Source: Micropterus salmoides | Lineage: Eukaryota > Chordata > Actinopteri > Centrarchiformes > Centrarchidae | Direction of reading: 5' to 3' | Assembly: GCF_014851395.1 (NCBI RefSeq) | Contig: NW_024040928.1 | Location: forward strand, 9,859,728-9,923,727 | DNA: 64,000 nt | Shown here: positions 29,264 through 43,221 of the stretch, piece after piece | How positions within the stretch are numbered: the stretch's first letter is position 1 | Layout: each line of letters begins with the position of its first letter | Position numbers and translations under genes: made by a program | The notes under the pieces: generated by a model | Databases searched by the model: none | Seen by the model: the letters and a program-made list of their open reading frames with translations, nothing else | What the model was told of the DNA's origin: nothing

Positions 29264-31600
29264 TCAGCTGCACAGCGGCAGCTCGCTTAGATCTCTCTAA
29301 AGCTAACCTGATAAAAAATTGAAAAAAAAAAAAGACTTGTCTCCTCGATGTCCCAGGCCTAACACCACGGAGGAAAGTGCCATGCAGTGGACTGAATCCC
29401 TGACAGGGGAAATGTGTGTAGGAAATATGTGGGACAGCTTGGGGCCTAGCATGGATGTAGTTGGAGGGTAAACCCACCAAAACCTGATTTACCCGGCTGC
29501 TGAATTGAATCTTAATGCCATAAATTCATAGTCTGTGTTACAGTAATTACAATTTTAATGAAAATAAAAACTAAAATGTATGCTTTAATGAAAATATAAT
29601 GGATTATTGTTCAGATTGGTGGTTGATTATCTGAAAAATCACCAACTTGAGGTTAGTTTACCATTTTTCTCCCCCATTAAAAAAAAATATAAAAATCACA
29701 TCAGCTATTTTTTTCCAACTTCTCTATGAAAGAAATTTCAGGAAAATTGCCAGAGCTTCTGCTGTCATTTGCCAGCAGTTTGTTGTTTTCTCTTGTCTTC
29801 TCTTTCTGAAACTGCTGCTAAATAATTTCAATACCAATTGTTGGTTCTGTATTTGCTAATCTTGATCTAATTTTTTTGTTGTTCAAGAGTCCCTTTTATT
29901 TCATTTTTGAATGCCTTAGTGTTTCACAGTGGACAAGTCTTGTAGTGTGTACAGTGCAGTGGCATTCAAAGTTGCAGTGTTTTTGCTTTGACTTCAACAA
30001 ATCTTTCTCCCCACCAATGTGTGTAACATATCAAAAAAAGGGAAGAAAGAAATACATAAACACCTGACAAACATCCTGTACTAAATAGTGAGGAATTTAT
30101 CAGAATGCCATATGAAAGTGTTATGAAAATACAAGGAGGTTATTCAATTAAAAAAAAAAAAGAATATGTGTATAATATTTTAAGAATCAAAGTCTATGCA
30201 TAAACCTCTGCTGATGCAATCTTGTGCGGTACTCTTCTGTTCATTGAATTAAATTGCTGGAATCATCTCTATACACCTGTCAAGTTATTTATTATTTCAC
30301 ATTACAGTACACTCTCTTCAATCATCCAAATATTTTTTTTAAATCACAATTTCCTTTCTATACAAATCAAACAAGACTAGAGCGTTCAAATGAAATAAGT
30401 CAACGTGACTGATACTCCTGTCAGAGGAGACGCTGCAGGGATGAGATATTGATTTTGTCGTCTGACTCTAGGCCTTCGAAGGAAACGCAATATGAACAAG
30501 TCTAATTGAAAATAAATAGAGCATTTGTGGCAGCTACACACATTTGTTACAGCAGCATCGACGTCATCATCCTCAGGACATAAAATTCAGAGCCCATACT
30601 CCAGTTTATCCACTCGTCATTGTTGGAAATGATCTTGAAGAAAGGTCAACTCAAGACCAGAGACAACCCCATTCAAACTTCTGATCTCCTATTTGACTAT
30701 AATTGTCACATTAATATCAGACCAAGCACAGATTAATCCCACTACACCTGTACCAACCACAACATTAGGGGGGGCCGGTGATGGTTATGAACAGTCAGGA
30801 ATCAGCAGTGGTGATGTGTCCTGTATCATGCTCTTTTGTATGGAAGGCTAACTATAGTTGCAAAACTGTGTAATGTGTAGGATTATAACAGATTTTTATG
30901 GTAAGAAATTGTTTTGTTTTTCATAAGGCTAATGCTTGGGTTAGTACTCTCAGGACTGTAGACTGTCAATTGTCCTCTCTGGTTAAACTGAATGAAACCT
31001 TAACTTCCATACTAAACAAACTGAGCGCTTTCCACACGGTCAATTCAAAGTACTAAATATTTTTACAGGTACCAAGAAAAGCTATCACATTTATTCAAGT
31101 ACTTTTACCAAAAGTGTTGGATACATTTCAGTACGGGCTGTATTTCTACATACACCCATCTGTCCCCATCTAGCATTACAACTCACCTTAGTGTGATTTA
31201 TATTTATTCATTTAGAGTGATGGGGGTAGCTTTTGCAAACAAAAGACAGATTGACACCTCCACATTTGTCACTAATAAAAATCAGTAGCTTAATGTCACA
31301 TGGTCAGATGCAGTGGTCTGACAGAAAACAGTGGTGTAACAAATACACCTCCAAAACTACAGGGAACTTCGAACAGCAGCACTTTCATGAAATCTAGGCT
31401 ACAGGTTATTTGATAACCAAGCCTGTGTGGGGGGATTTTAATAATGTTTGTGAAACATTAGATTCGTATCTTTATAAATATACTCTGATTGTGCACCATC
31501 ATCTTAAGGTCTGAGACCTGAAGTGCCGCATAGTCAATAGGTGCGAGTAGGTCAAGGTCACAAGATCGCTGACGTAATCTGCACTCTGCGCATAAATTGG
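29264..31600. other. lamp5: lamp5 3'UTR and intergenic DNA
   Basis: AT-rich DNA without coding features. An AATAAA at 29563-29568 could end a 300-base lamp5 3'UTR. The rest up to the LINE shows only poly(A) runs and no recognisable gene. Confidence 0.45.
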
Positions 31601-31751
31601 CGTCTGTAGCTACCGGTCGGAAGCTCGGTCTTAAACCGGACTCTTATCCAGTTTTAATCCACTCTTTTTCGTTACATTTTTTATATCCTTTTCATTTAAC
31701 TTAAGTTTTTAACTTAAGTTTTACGTGGGTTAAGGATTTTAGTCATCCGAC

Positions 31752-33048
31752 ATGGATTTTAAGCTAGATGACCGTAAAAACGCGATCAACGTTACTGACC
31801 ACAACAAAGCTCCGGTGACTATGCTAGCCGAGATAACTCTGCCCCATGAGGACTGCACACTCCTTAAGAAAGCGAACAGGAAGATTTCTGACCTGATGGA
31901 AGACATCCGACGACTTTCAAAGGAACTCAAAGAGAAAGATTCCCTGCTGACTGGCTTTATGGATGTAGCTTCAGTACAAGCCAAACAGATTGTTTCTCTT
32001 AGCGCAACCGCCAACATCCAGGACACCGTGTTTTGGGACCCCTCTAGTCTTCCCAGGCTTTCATCCTGCTCGACTCCGAAGCATCAGTCAACCTGGGCTG
32101 AAGTGGTGGTCCGTGGCTGCAAGAGAGGCTCGGATGGGGCTGCCTCTCCTCCGCACATCGGCCTCTCCAACCACTATGCAGCTCTGTCTGACGACACTCC
32201 GGTCCAACCAGCGGATGCACCTGCGGCTTCGAGTCTCCCTGATACGGATCTCTTTCGGCGAACAGTGCCTGCCGACACTGTTGCATCTCCTCCACCGGCT
32301 ACATCTCCCGGTCTGCCGCCGGGCCTGATCGGCGGCCGTAATCCTGGTCAAAAACCTTCGCTTCCCGACGTAGGATCCTGAAGGAGGCTGTGCTCAGACG
32401 CTCCGGAGGCCGTCTCTACCCTGCACCGTCGGGTAGCCCTTCTCTCAGGTCTGTTACTGCTACTCCAACACAACACTCAACAGCTCACACACTCCATCCT
32501 CAGTCCGCACGCAGTGTTGAAGCAGATTCTGCTCAGTCCTGCTCTGGAACCCCATAACCGGCATCTCCTCGTCCTCTTTTCTCCCCAACCACACTAATCA
32601 TTGGTGACTCCATAACCAGAAACCTCCGTTTCTTTAACGCTACCACTCGCTGCTTCCCCTGTGCGTTTTAAAAAAACTCCAGGACCTAATGCCGTCGCTC
32701 CCGTCCTCCATCAAATGACACAGCTCTTCAGCAGTCTGAGCTGACAAAATCAGATTTTAACCGTCTTCTTAACTTTTTAAAGCAGTGCGGAAAGTCCGTT
32801 TTTATCTCTGGTCCCATTCCCACAGTTGGTCGCGGTGCTGGCCGCTTCAGTAGACTCCTTGGCCTCCACGACTGGCTCCAGTCCGCCTGCAGGGCTCATC
32901 GTGTGTTTTATGTGGATAATTTTAATATTTTCTGGCAAAGAATGTCTCTTTTTAAGACAGACGGACTTCACCCAAACAAACGGGGCTCAGAAATGTTAGC
33001 TGCGCACATACAGCATGTGGTGCGGTCCACACATGACTTACGTGAATG
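31752..33048 (+). pseudogene. LINE ORF1: coiled coil plus SGNH esterase (broken)
   Basis: An open part at 31752-32381 encodes a charged helix (LKKANRKISDLMEDIRRL) and a Ser/Pro-rich spacer. After frame breaks, an SGNH/GDSL hydrolase follows: TLIIGDSITRNLRFF near 32590-32635 with the serine block, FISGPIPTVGRGAGRFSRL near 32799, and the Asp-His block DGLHPNKRGSEML near 32960-33000. An esterase in ORF1 is known for CR1- and L2-type LINEs. Catalytic motifs remain visible although the frame is interrupted. Confidence 0.8.
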
Positions 33049-33307
33049 ACTCATCATTCATGCAGCACACCTGGACACACCACCGCTCACTGAACAGATC
33101 TCTACCTCACTGCCACAAACAACTGTCTCCACCTGCTGGCATGTAAAGCCGTCTGCTCCCAGCGCTGTTCCAAAGACTTCTATTCCCGTCGTCATCACGC
33201 ATAGACCAGTAAACCGAAATGTGCACATCCCACACAGAAATATTAGTAATCTCTTAAGGATTAGGACAACTGCACCAACTCCAGCACCCAGAACAAACTC
33301 ATTTAAA

Positions 33308-35816
33308 ATGGCTCTCTTCAATGTGAGATCTCTGTCAAGTAAGACTTTTATCTTAAATGATTTTATCTTGTCTGCAAATCTAGATTTTATGTTTTTAACT
33401 GAATCCTGGTTGCAAATGAATGACTATAGCCAGCTAGCTGAACTGTGTCCGCCTCAATATGATTGTTTTAGTCAACCGAGGGTCAGTGGTCGTGGTGGTG
33501 GGCTAGTGAGCGTGTATAGGATATTTAAATATATATTACATATTTAAAATGTCATCAAGTATGCTGTGATGAATTTAACTCCTTTGAAGTTCTCACTCTT
33601 AAAGTTGGAGGGCTGCAACCTATCATATTTATTATAATTTATCGCCCCCCAAAACCGCCTGGAGGATTTTTATCAGAACTTCCTGAATTTTTATCTACTC
33701 TGGTTTTAAATTATGACAGAATTGTTCTTTGTGATGATTTTAATATTCATGTTGATGACCCCACCAATGTTAATGCAACTGACTTTTTAAATATGGCCAC
33801 TTCTTTTAACTTCAAACAACATGTCAAAGGGCAAACACATAACCGTGGTCATACACTGGACTTGGTTTTTACCCTGGGTGTCAGCATTTCCTCTGTGGAA
33901 TTAGTGGACATGACCATATCTGACCACAGATATTGTTTTTAGCTGCAATTCGCCTGTTACTCATGCCGCCTCACCAAGCTCCGTGTGTTCTCGCATCTTT
34001 AATGAACAAAGAGTTTCAAAGTTTTGCGCATTCTTTCAGAGCCAAAGCCAACACCTGTCTGATTCCAACACCAACAATCTGGTCGATCACTTCAATCATA
34101 TCTGCTTGTCGTCACTAAATATTACTGCTCCTCTAAAGGTTAGGCCTAAATCCAGTCTCCAAGTCCATTACCTCAGTCTGAAGGATTTATCAATTAAATA
34201 CAATAACATGGTTAAGGATGCGAGAACACACTATTTTTCTGAACTCATTACTACACATAAACACAATCCCAGGTTTCTTTTTAAGACTGTGGATCAGCTG
34301 GTAAACCCAACCCATCCTTGTGCCTCAGCTGGAAGTAATGATGACTGTGAATTGTTTTTATCTTATTTTACCAATAAGGTGGTGTCAATCAGAGCCTCTA
34401 TTACCCCCGCGGCCTCTTACTCAGAGGTTCCTCACCAGCAACAAGAGAGTTTTAACCAGTTTTATCCCATCGACTTGTCTGAGCTTTTAAAAACAGTATC
34501 ACAAATGAGAGTGTCCTCCAGCCCACTTGATGTAATACCTACAAAGTTTTTACTGAAAGTAATGGATTCTGTTGGGCCCTTTTGATCTCTGTATTTAACA
34601 GCTCCCTATCTACTGGTTGTGTCCCTGATTATTTTATAACGGCTTGCGTGAACCCACTTTTAAAGAAACCTGGTTTAGATCCCTCCCTCCCACATAATTT
34701 TAGACCAAAGATTCTAGAAAGAATTGTGTCCAAACAGCTGCTGTACTGGAAAATAACAAAATATTTGAAAATTTTTAATCTGGTTTCAGGAAGTACCACA
34801 GCACTGAGACTGCCCTGCTCAAAGTCACCAATGACCTTTTAATGTCTGCTGATGAAGGTATGTGCTCAGTCCTAGTACTCCTGGACCTTAGCGCTGCTTT
34901 TGACACCATTGATCACAACATCATGTTAGACAGACTGAGGCACTGGGTGGGGATCTCTGGTACTGCCCTAGAATGGTTTTCATCCTACCTGTCAAATAGG
35001 TAGTTTTGCGTGTCTGTAAACAACTATGACTCCTCATTCTGTCCAGTTAAATATGGTGTGCCTCAGGGGTCGGTCTTAGGACCCATTTTGTTTTCCTTGT
35101 ATCTAAATCAAATCAAATAATTTCCTCCAACTGAACTCAGACAAAACAGAAATCCTGGTCATCGGGTCTCAGCAGATGGCACCTAGTAAATCACATTAAG
35201 CCTGTGGCAAAGAACCTTGGTGTTTGGTTTGATAGTAATTTAAATTCTGAGCAGCACACAACAAAGCTTGTTCAATCATGTTATCAACTTAGAAATATAG
35301 CAAAAATTCGATCTATTTTAACTTTTAAGGACACCGAGACCATTTTACACGCCTTCATCTCATCACGCCTGGATTAGTGCAACAGCCGTTTAACCCAAAA
35401 ATCTATCGATGGGTATCGACACCAGACTGTCCAGAACTCAGCTGCCAGGCTTTTAACCAGAACAAAGAAATATGACCACATTACTCCTATTTTAGCGTCA
35501 TTACACTGGCTCCCAGTATGTTTTAGAATTGACTTTAAAATTTTATGATTACTTTTAAAGCTCTTCATGGCCTCTCGCCTTGTTATATTTCTGACCTTTT
35601 AGTCCCATACACACCAGCACGTACCTTGAGATCCTCGGGCAGAGGTCTGCTGTCTGTTCTCGACTGAAAACTAAAGGGGACAGAGCGTTTGCTGTCAGGG
35701 CCCCGAGGCTCTGGAACAGCCTGCCGGAGGAAGTCAGGTCAGCTGAGTCAGTGAACTCTTTTAAGTCCCTTCTTAAAACATACTTTTATAGGAGAGCCTT
35801 TCCCGGTCTTATTTGA
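33308..35816 (+). pseudogene. LINE ORF2: endonuclease and reverse transcriptase (broken)
   Basis: Starts MALFNVRSLSSKTFILNDFI, then FLTESWL, RGGGLVSVYR and YRPPKPPG-type endonuclease blocks. The reverse transcriptase keeps LLDLSAAFDTIDHNIML (about 34880-34930) and YGVPQGSVLGPILFSLY (about 35050-35104). The sequence then jumps to FLQLNSDKTEILVIGSQQ, so the segment that should hold the YADD active-site loop is missing. The C-terminal end has the usual L2 block RAPRLWNSLPEEVRSAESVN and stops at 35814-35816. Several stops and frameshifts occur. Confidence 0.88.
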
Positions 35817-36339
35817 CTTTATTTTATCCCTTTTATTTTATTGTATTTTACAAATTTTATATTTATCTTAAACGTGTATTTTAGTCTTTTCAATGTTTTC
35901 ATGCTTTTATCTTGTTTTGTTTTTGTATTATTGTCTTTACACTTGTTAAAGCACTTTGTAACTTGTTTTTGAAAAGTGCTCGACAAATAAAGATTATTAT
36001 TATTATTTTTAGGTGCGTAGCGCTGACTTAACGTGATGCATGTTGGACTTAAAATAAGGCATGCTGGTTAGAAACACCCCGCTGATTTGAATAGAGAGCA
36101 GTGAAGCCAGGTTTGGACCAATAAAGTACTACTACAGGGCTACTTCCTGTTGGCACAAGCGTTACATACAACAACTGCTGGTAGCTGCAACAAAAAGTCA
36201 TAATCAGTGTGTTTGTCTGACTCGGATCGTCAGTGATTAATCAGCCCAACTACTAGGCTCACCTTTCAAACACCAATGCAGCGTCACTGATCGCTGTAAC
36301 GTTATAGTTTTTTGTAGACTGCAAATGCTGCAAATGCTC

Positions 36340-36613
36340 CGTACTTGTATAGCGCCTTTCTAGTCTTTTTGACCACTCAAAGCGCTTTTACACTACATCT
36401 GCATTCACCGGTCACACACATTCATACACTGAGCCTAAGTGCTCAAACATTCACACTCACTCATACACTGGCGGAATAGCCGCCAGGGGCAATTCGGGGT
36501 TCAGTATCTTGCCCAAGGACACTTCGTCACGCAACCAGGGGGAGCCAGGGATTGAACCGCCGACCTTCCGATTAACGGCCAACCCGCTCTACCTCCTGAG
36601 CTACAGCCGCCCC
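36340..36613 (-). mobile_element. tRNA-derived SINE with L2-like 3' tail
   Basis: Read on the minus strand it begins GGGGCGGCTGTAGCTCAGG, a tRNA-like head with an A box (plus-strand 36587-36603) and a B box GGTCGGCGGTTCAATCC (plus-strand 36549-36565). The body carries the fish-wide block with ..TTGGGCAAGATACTGAA. It ends in an L2-like tail, AAAGCGCTTTGAGTGGTC and then AGGCGCTATACAAG. Not a functional tRNA gene: no closed acceptor stem. Confidence 0.8.
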
Positions 36614-39600
36614 AAATAATCTTTGCAATATGGTTACATCTCTCAAGTGCGACGGGGTGTCACAGGGTTTTGACGTCATTTTTGGGCCACTAACCTAATT
36701 TAACCAAAGCACTGTGCTACAATACACCTTTTAAATGAGGAGGCCTTATGTAGAGATGCCGACACACTGCTAGTTAATTAGCATATAGGCCTAGACCGAT
36801 GTCCACCGAAAGCTACAATAAATAAAGAAATACAGTGTTGCAGACAACTCACAATTCAGTTGGAAAAACTCACCTATTGCTCAGATTCACAGAGTTCCAG
36901 TAATGGAGCCGCGGCCAGTCGAGCTTGTGTCGTTTCCGGTGTGACACCAAAATGTGTGACCTATCAGATTCTGCGACCCCAATGGGAAGAGGCTTTGTTG
37001 ATGATGTGAAGCGGCTGCAGTTTGGTGAGGTTTAGGCACCAAAAGTACTTGGTTGGGTTTAGGTACTAAAAGTACTTGGTTATGGTTAGGAAAACATCGT
37101 TGTTTGGGTTTTGGTCACAGAATCCTTTAGGTCACAGATTTTGGTGTGGCCGAAATCCTTTCCCTCCTCATTTGGAAACAAGTTCCTTGGACTTTTAATG
37201 GTGAAATAACTCAGCAACATGGACAGTTTTCAACAACAATAGCCCTTGCACTGTTACATTGTTGTATTGGTACTATTACTTAAGTAAAGGATCTGAGTGC
37301 TTCTTCCACCACTGTTAAAATCAAAGGGCATGACCAACTGTCCTCTATGCTAGCTTTGGCCCTAATAATTAATTATATTAATTACACCTGTGAAAAAGAT
37401 AAAAATCTAACAAAACAAAAAAAACATGGGAGAAATGAAAGGTCAACAAACACCTATTTAGGTAGCCTACAAATTCACAATTTTGTCTACCTATAATGTG
37501 ATGCCGAGCATTTGGAGCAGTTGAGAATGTATGGATGCATTACATTATTCACCTTGTGACTGGTAACTCAGCGATTCTACAATCTTGAGTATGATCCTCA
37601 TTGATGCCCTGCAGTCCCACTGGCCCCAGTACTTGTGCTTTTATTTACTGGGCCATCGGCGGAGGTATCTTCCTCTGAGAAAGAAGCTCCATTCTCTGTC
37701 CGAGCTAAATCAATATCCCATTATAGTGTTCCAGAGGGAAATGGCTTAGAGGAAGGAAAGAGAAATAACCTCATATATTATGGCAACACCAATCCATTGA
37801 TGTGTTTTTCTGCTTCTCTGTTCCAAGGTGAAGTTAGGGTGAAGTTGTTGGAAATGAGAACTGTTGAATTTAGAGAATATGGAAGACCCAAACAACAAAG
37901 AGAAAATAAACTGTTGATGACTGAAAGGAACTCCCTTGAATAATTTGACAGTGTGCTGTTTGAAAAAAAAAACTCTGCTTGATATGAGACACAGAGAGAA
38001 GAGGAAGAAAAGAAGAATAAGAAGAGTAGGCTGTATAGGGTGATGAAGGAAAAATCCATGCAACACATCTCAATGTTTTTATGGGTGTTTTTTAATTGAA
38101 ACCAGCTTCACTGATAACAAACATGCAATATCACTGTACAAGCCAACACCACTGATAAGTGTTACTCATTCAAGTCTTGACACATTGTCAAGGATTAGCC
38201 TGGCACGCACTCGCACACACACACACTTTCAGATGTTGTACAGAGATAAACACGCTCTACCTCTTTTTCTCTTTGACATACACAGGACACACACTCGCAC
38301 GCAAACACTCACATTCGTGTACGCACAGTCATATTTACATATCACAGTGAATGATGGGTAAAAACTGACGCGGGGAGGAGGATTACACTGTTCTCCCGGT
38401 CCGACCAGAGATGAGAATGGCAGCACAGTTCCAGTGATAGCGAGTGTGTGTCTGACTGAGGTGGGATAAGGAGTGTGATGATGACAGTGAGGATGTGAGT
38501 AGAAAACGAGACCTTTTATCAGCATCCTAAAATCTGAGCGGTAGGCGGCGGGCGTCTTGGATGGGCGCCTCTAATATAAAAGAAAACAGGTCTGCGTAGA
38601 ATAAATCGTCTTTTTTTGTCAAATCCACTCAGTCTGTGCTACATTTAAATGCATGGTGTAATTACAGTAACATAAATACAGGGCTTCATGGTTTCATAAG
38701 TAGGTTTGGGGTATTGCTTGGATGATATAATAACTGATATCACTGTCTGCCGATGCACTTTTAGAAATGTAAATCAACCCCCTCCCCCCAAAAAAAGAAA
38801 AAGGCCACACTACCAAACAATTCCAATAAATAAATAAATACTTTAAAACGTCATACAAAATTCTGGTGTTACCCTTTTCCCAACATTTAATGGAAGTTCT
38901 GTCTACAAATGTAAGATAATAAATATATTTAGTATTTTTAGTAACAGTTAGGTTTAAGTGGGTTTATTTGGGATATCTCTTATATCTTTAAGCAAAAAAT
39001 GGATTATAAACAGTAGGAAAGATCTCTGCAGAAACTCTATTTAATACTGCTCATATCACAATGGTTACGACACGATAAAATACTGCAAATTATCAAAACT
39101 GTACAGAAAAACTTACAAGTTTCTCTAAAATACATTTTCACTGTTAGTGTGTGACAAGAGAGACACAAGAGAGCTCGTCTCTGTTTGGCCAGCAGAGCAG
39201 CAGCCTGTCCTTCAGATGGGCTGACGACAACAGTCATTACCAGTCAAAGGCAGCTCTCTGCACGTAGCTGATTGTTCTGCCCTCTGCTGCACCAGTTTGG
39301 AGCAGAGCGCCGGGCCCCATGGTCCCTCCACCTCGTCAGCGGTTCGCAACACCCCTCTGAAGCTCTTGCTGATGGCTACTACAACTCTACATGGAGCTGA
39401 GGACTCACAGTCTAGGAAGAGAAAAAGACTGCAGCAGGGCGAGCTAGCCCACACGTTTCTACTTGACGTCTGGCACAGTACACTCTTCTACTCCAGTTCA
39501 TAGTTTCAAAATGGTAGACGTTTTTTTTCTACTTTTCTCTGTTGTGTGTTTTTTAAAATGTATTATATTCCTCTAGCTAATCTACTTCACGGTTACAGGT

Positions 39601-39725
39601 GTGAGAGTTAGTGGCGCACCACCAATTGGTGGAGTGTTTTGGCTGGGTGAGGGCAGTGCCACCCTGGTAATGTGTGGATGTGTGTGTTTTTTAGTGTAGA
39701 GGAGGGCAGGTTTTGGGCCAACAGG
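36614..39725. other. intergenic DNA and probable pak5 3'UTR
   Basis: No gene seen. At 37020-37145 there is a repeat-like block built on TTTAGGYACYAAAAGTACTT, repeated twice, a motif I associate with percomorph dispersed repeats. The DNA next to the pak5 stop (about 38070-39725) is the likely 3'UTR of pak5 read on the minus strand. A minus-strand AATAAA sits at 38963-38968, but the true end is unknown. Confidence 0.4.
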
Positions 39726-42700
39726 TCAGCGGTGGCGATAGTGTCTCATGAGGGGGACGATGCAGGAAGGTGGACCAGACAGCTTGAGGAAGGGGTGCTG
39801 GAGGAGTTCCTGGGCCGTGGCTCTCTGCGAGGGCTCCCTCACCAGCATCAGATCCAGGAAGGACCGCAGCACCGAAGACACCTGAAGACATAAAGAAATG
39901 CTTTAATTCTGGTCCTTTATTTGATCTATGATTATTGATTGTAAAGGGGAGTTTAATACTAGCACAAACTTGCAGGAAATATCTTAGATAAAGAACTTGT
40001 GTTGTAGCAATGTCAATCTGTGAGCTTGTCCATGACGGTCCAGACCGACATTCATGGAAAGCCAGAGAATGAACCTTAATGTTAATAGTGATCTCCTGAC
40101 TTTACCTCTAGCGCCACCATAAAGTTGACATTTGATGTTCTTAGAAAACATGTTAACAATTACTGGATGGATTGCCATGAAATTTGGTACACAAATTCAT
40201 GTCCCCTCAGGATGAATTATAATAACTTTGGTGAACCCTTTACTGTCCATCTAGTGCCATCATCAAGTCCAAATTGTATCTTTTAAGCTTTACTTTGTGT
40301 TTTGTGCTAAAATGTTAGCATGCTAACATGCTAGACTAAGATGGTGAACATAGTAAACATTATAGCTAATAATTTAGCTCAAAGCTGTGCCAAAATCCAG
40401 GCTCACAGAACTGCTAGCCTTATACTGGATGTAAGTTTGGGTTTACTGATAAATAGTCAATAAGTAGCACTCCAGTAAGAAATTCCTGAGATTTAACTTC
40501 TGTTTAATGCTCTGCTAATGCTCTCAACATTTAAATTCTGGATCAATAGAGTAGTTTTGATGCAGTTTTGCTGCTGATTTCAGCGATAAAGCATTCAGAG
40601 TATGGTAGAAATCAGATTTTCACCTCTAGTCTTGACATACCAAACACACAGATCAAACAGGATTTCTCACAACAAAGCTGAAATATGTATAACTAAAGGC
40701 CATAACAGTATGGCTAGCCATTATTGTTAAATTATGTAGAATAAACCTGTTTCAGAGTTAACTAAAAAGCTAGAATTGAAAGTCATTTTAAAATACTAAT
40801 ATATAGTAAGTACTTTTGTATGCACTTGGTCATAATAGATCACAAATTGAATGAAAAATGAATATATTTTTTACTGCAGTGTATCATGCAGCAGAAATGA
40901 CCACATACACACCCACCAGTTAGTGTCACTACATTGTTTATGTCAATATTAAGGTTGGTCATTTTGAGCATTTCTACAAATGATCTGCATGTATTACTTG
41001 AATGCATTCACACTTCAATCATATGTATGAACAAAGATTTTTTTTAAATCCTTGATTTTTAATTTTTACTTCAGAATTTCTTCCACTATGCTTACTGTTC
41101 TAAAAACCTGCATTGCGGCCTTTCTTACCTTGTGCGACTCTTTTAGCCGTGGGGGCAGGTTGTCTCGTATCCTCCTCATGGCCTGCAGAGGGGGTTCATT
41201 GAAGTAAGGGGGCTCTCCATCCACCATCTCGATCACCATGATGCCTAAAGACCAGATATCCACCTGGACACACAAGAAAACATTCATCCTGTCTACTAGT
41301 GCAGAGGCATGCAAAACATACAGTATGCTGGGAAGTCTCTCTGGCACTTGGTGCAGAGCAACGGTAATCCATGTGTTTGCTGTCCTCACCTCGGTCCCAT
41401 AAGGTAGTCTGGAGATGACCTCTGGTGCCATCCAGTAGGGTGTGCCCACGAGGGACTTTCTCTTGGGCACCTCTTTGGAAACTTGGGCACAAAAGCCAAA
41501 GTCTGATAGCTTGATCTGCAAACACACACAACCACCATGGTTTGTTACTACTGTGTGTGGACATACAGTGCAAATTGTATTAGTTCAGAACCTCTGTGTT
41601 TGATGTCAAGAAGTGCACTGACCCATTGTGATGAAGAGCTTTCATGGAAGACACTAATCTCCCGTATTAGCGGTTAATTATCCTTCAGTTAATCATGTCT
41701 TATCAGCTCTTTAGGAGGCATTAGGCAGGATTTAATTACTGGGGCACAAGTGATAAGTGATGATGATGAGTTTCTGGCACAGGCTGTTGACAAGTGGCAG
41801 GAGTGGCACCAATGGAGAAGGTCAGTGAGAGTGTGTGTGTTACACTGAGATCACTAGTGACAGGAACAAAGGTAGTAGCATTGGTTATTAAATACCTGGG
41901 TATTACTGTTTAAATGGGGATCTTCAGGTTTAATAACATCCCAAAGGGAGGAGTGTGAATTAATAATATATCCACACACCACATACAGAAACACATGCAC
42001 AGAGAGACACACACACACACACACTCACACTCATCATGTGCACTTACCCTGCCATCACTGGTCAGGAGAATGGAGTCGCTCTTAATGTCGCGGTGGATGA
42101 CGCCCTGCGTGTGCAGGTAGCACAGAGCCCTCAGCACCGACAAGCACACTGTGGCAATCTGCTCCTCATTCATCCTGTGAGAACACACACACACATACAT
42201 GTCAGCAATGACTATGAAAGTAGAAGAGCATGTAGGAATATATTTCACATGTAGAAATGTCAGAAAAGATATGTCATTTTTCTTTTGGTTGAGGTGAGGA
42301 TAGTCCAAGTTTTTTAGAAGAGCAGTGGAGGGTGTTTTGCTTTTTAAAATGATTTATGTATTTCTTTATTTATATATATTTGTTCTTACCCTAAATTTTA
42401 TTGTAGCACTCTACTGTGATGTAGTTAATAGTGACTTGTATTGTAACTGTATTAGCCTGTGTCATGCCATCCTAATTAAAAACATTATGAATTTAATATT
42501 TGAATCACTTATTCTCACTTATATATATATACATATATATCAAATTATAATATATAATTAATATATTAATTGTCATAGCTTCTTATAGTATCTTGTTGAT
42601 TGTATTAATCTTTTCTTTTTTGTTTTTATTGTCTTTTTAATTTTCACCCTTTTTATATGTATTAATTTACTGTACAGTTTGTCATACATCTTTTTTATCC

Positions 42701-43187
42701 ATGTACTTTTTGTATTTTCTGTACTTTCTTTCTACGTGCTGCATTGTGGGAAAGGAAAAGGGTAAGACAGGTGGGCAAAAGCACAAATAAAATGTGAATG
42801 TCTTATTAAATCGATTTGTTTTTCTAAATGCGCACTAATTTCTAAAGAAACTACAACAAAAAGGCTATATAGCTAGTCCCTAAATAAGGTATACTTTAAC
42901 ATCTAAATTACTACTATTTATTAGGCTACAGCTCAGATGAATCTGACTTCAGACTTTGCTGTCATTCTAAAGAGATTACAGTTCAACACAACTACAATGG
43001 AGCAGAAATCCGGTTTGAAAATATCTCCCTGCAGCCTGCAGCGACTGTAGCTGTGCAGAGCGGACAGGAGGGTCCCATATGGAGAGACGGGGCGATGCAG
43101 TGCGTCTGAATGAGCTCGCACAGAAACTCACAGCTCCACTGAACATTTACATCTAGACCCAGCTGGCCAGGCCATGCCGTGTGTTTG

Positions 43188-43221
<34 letters not shown>

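Larger units (their letters stand above)
31600..36012 (+). mobile_element. L2/CR1-group LINE, near full length, inactive
   Basis: Contains a 5' leader, ORF1 with a coiled coil and an SGNH esterase, an ORF2 with AP-endonuclease and reverse transcriptase, and a 3' tail ending in (ATT)n at about 35993-36007 after ..GTGCTCGACAAATAAAG. The 5' boundary is approximate and I could not define target duplications. Many stops and frameshifts mark it as dead. No DDE transposase or LTR is present. Confidence 0.9.

Noticed and set aside
36549..36613. Possible tRNA gene on the minus strand
   Set aside because: A and B boxes are present but no closed acceptor stem, and a SINE body and tail follow.
41066..41128. 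Extension of the pak5 exon past HK into intron
   Set aside because: The GTAAGA donor after 41129 joins correctly to VSSVLRSF in the last exon; the extension has no similarity to PAK proteins.
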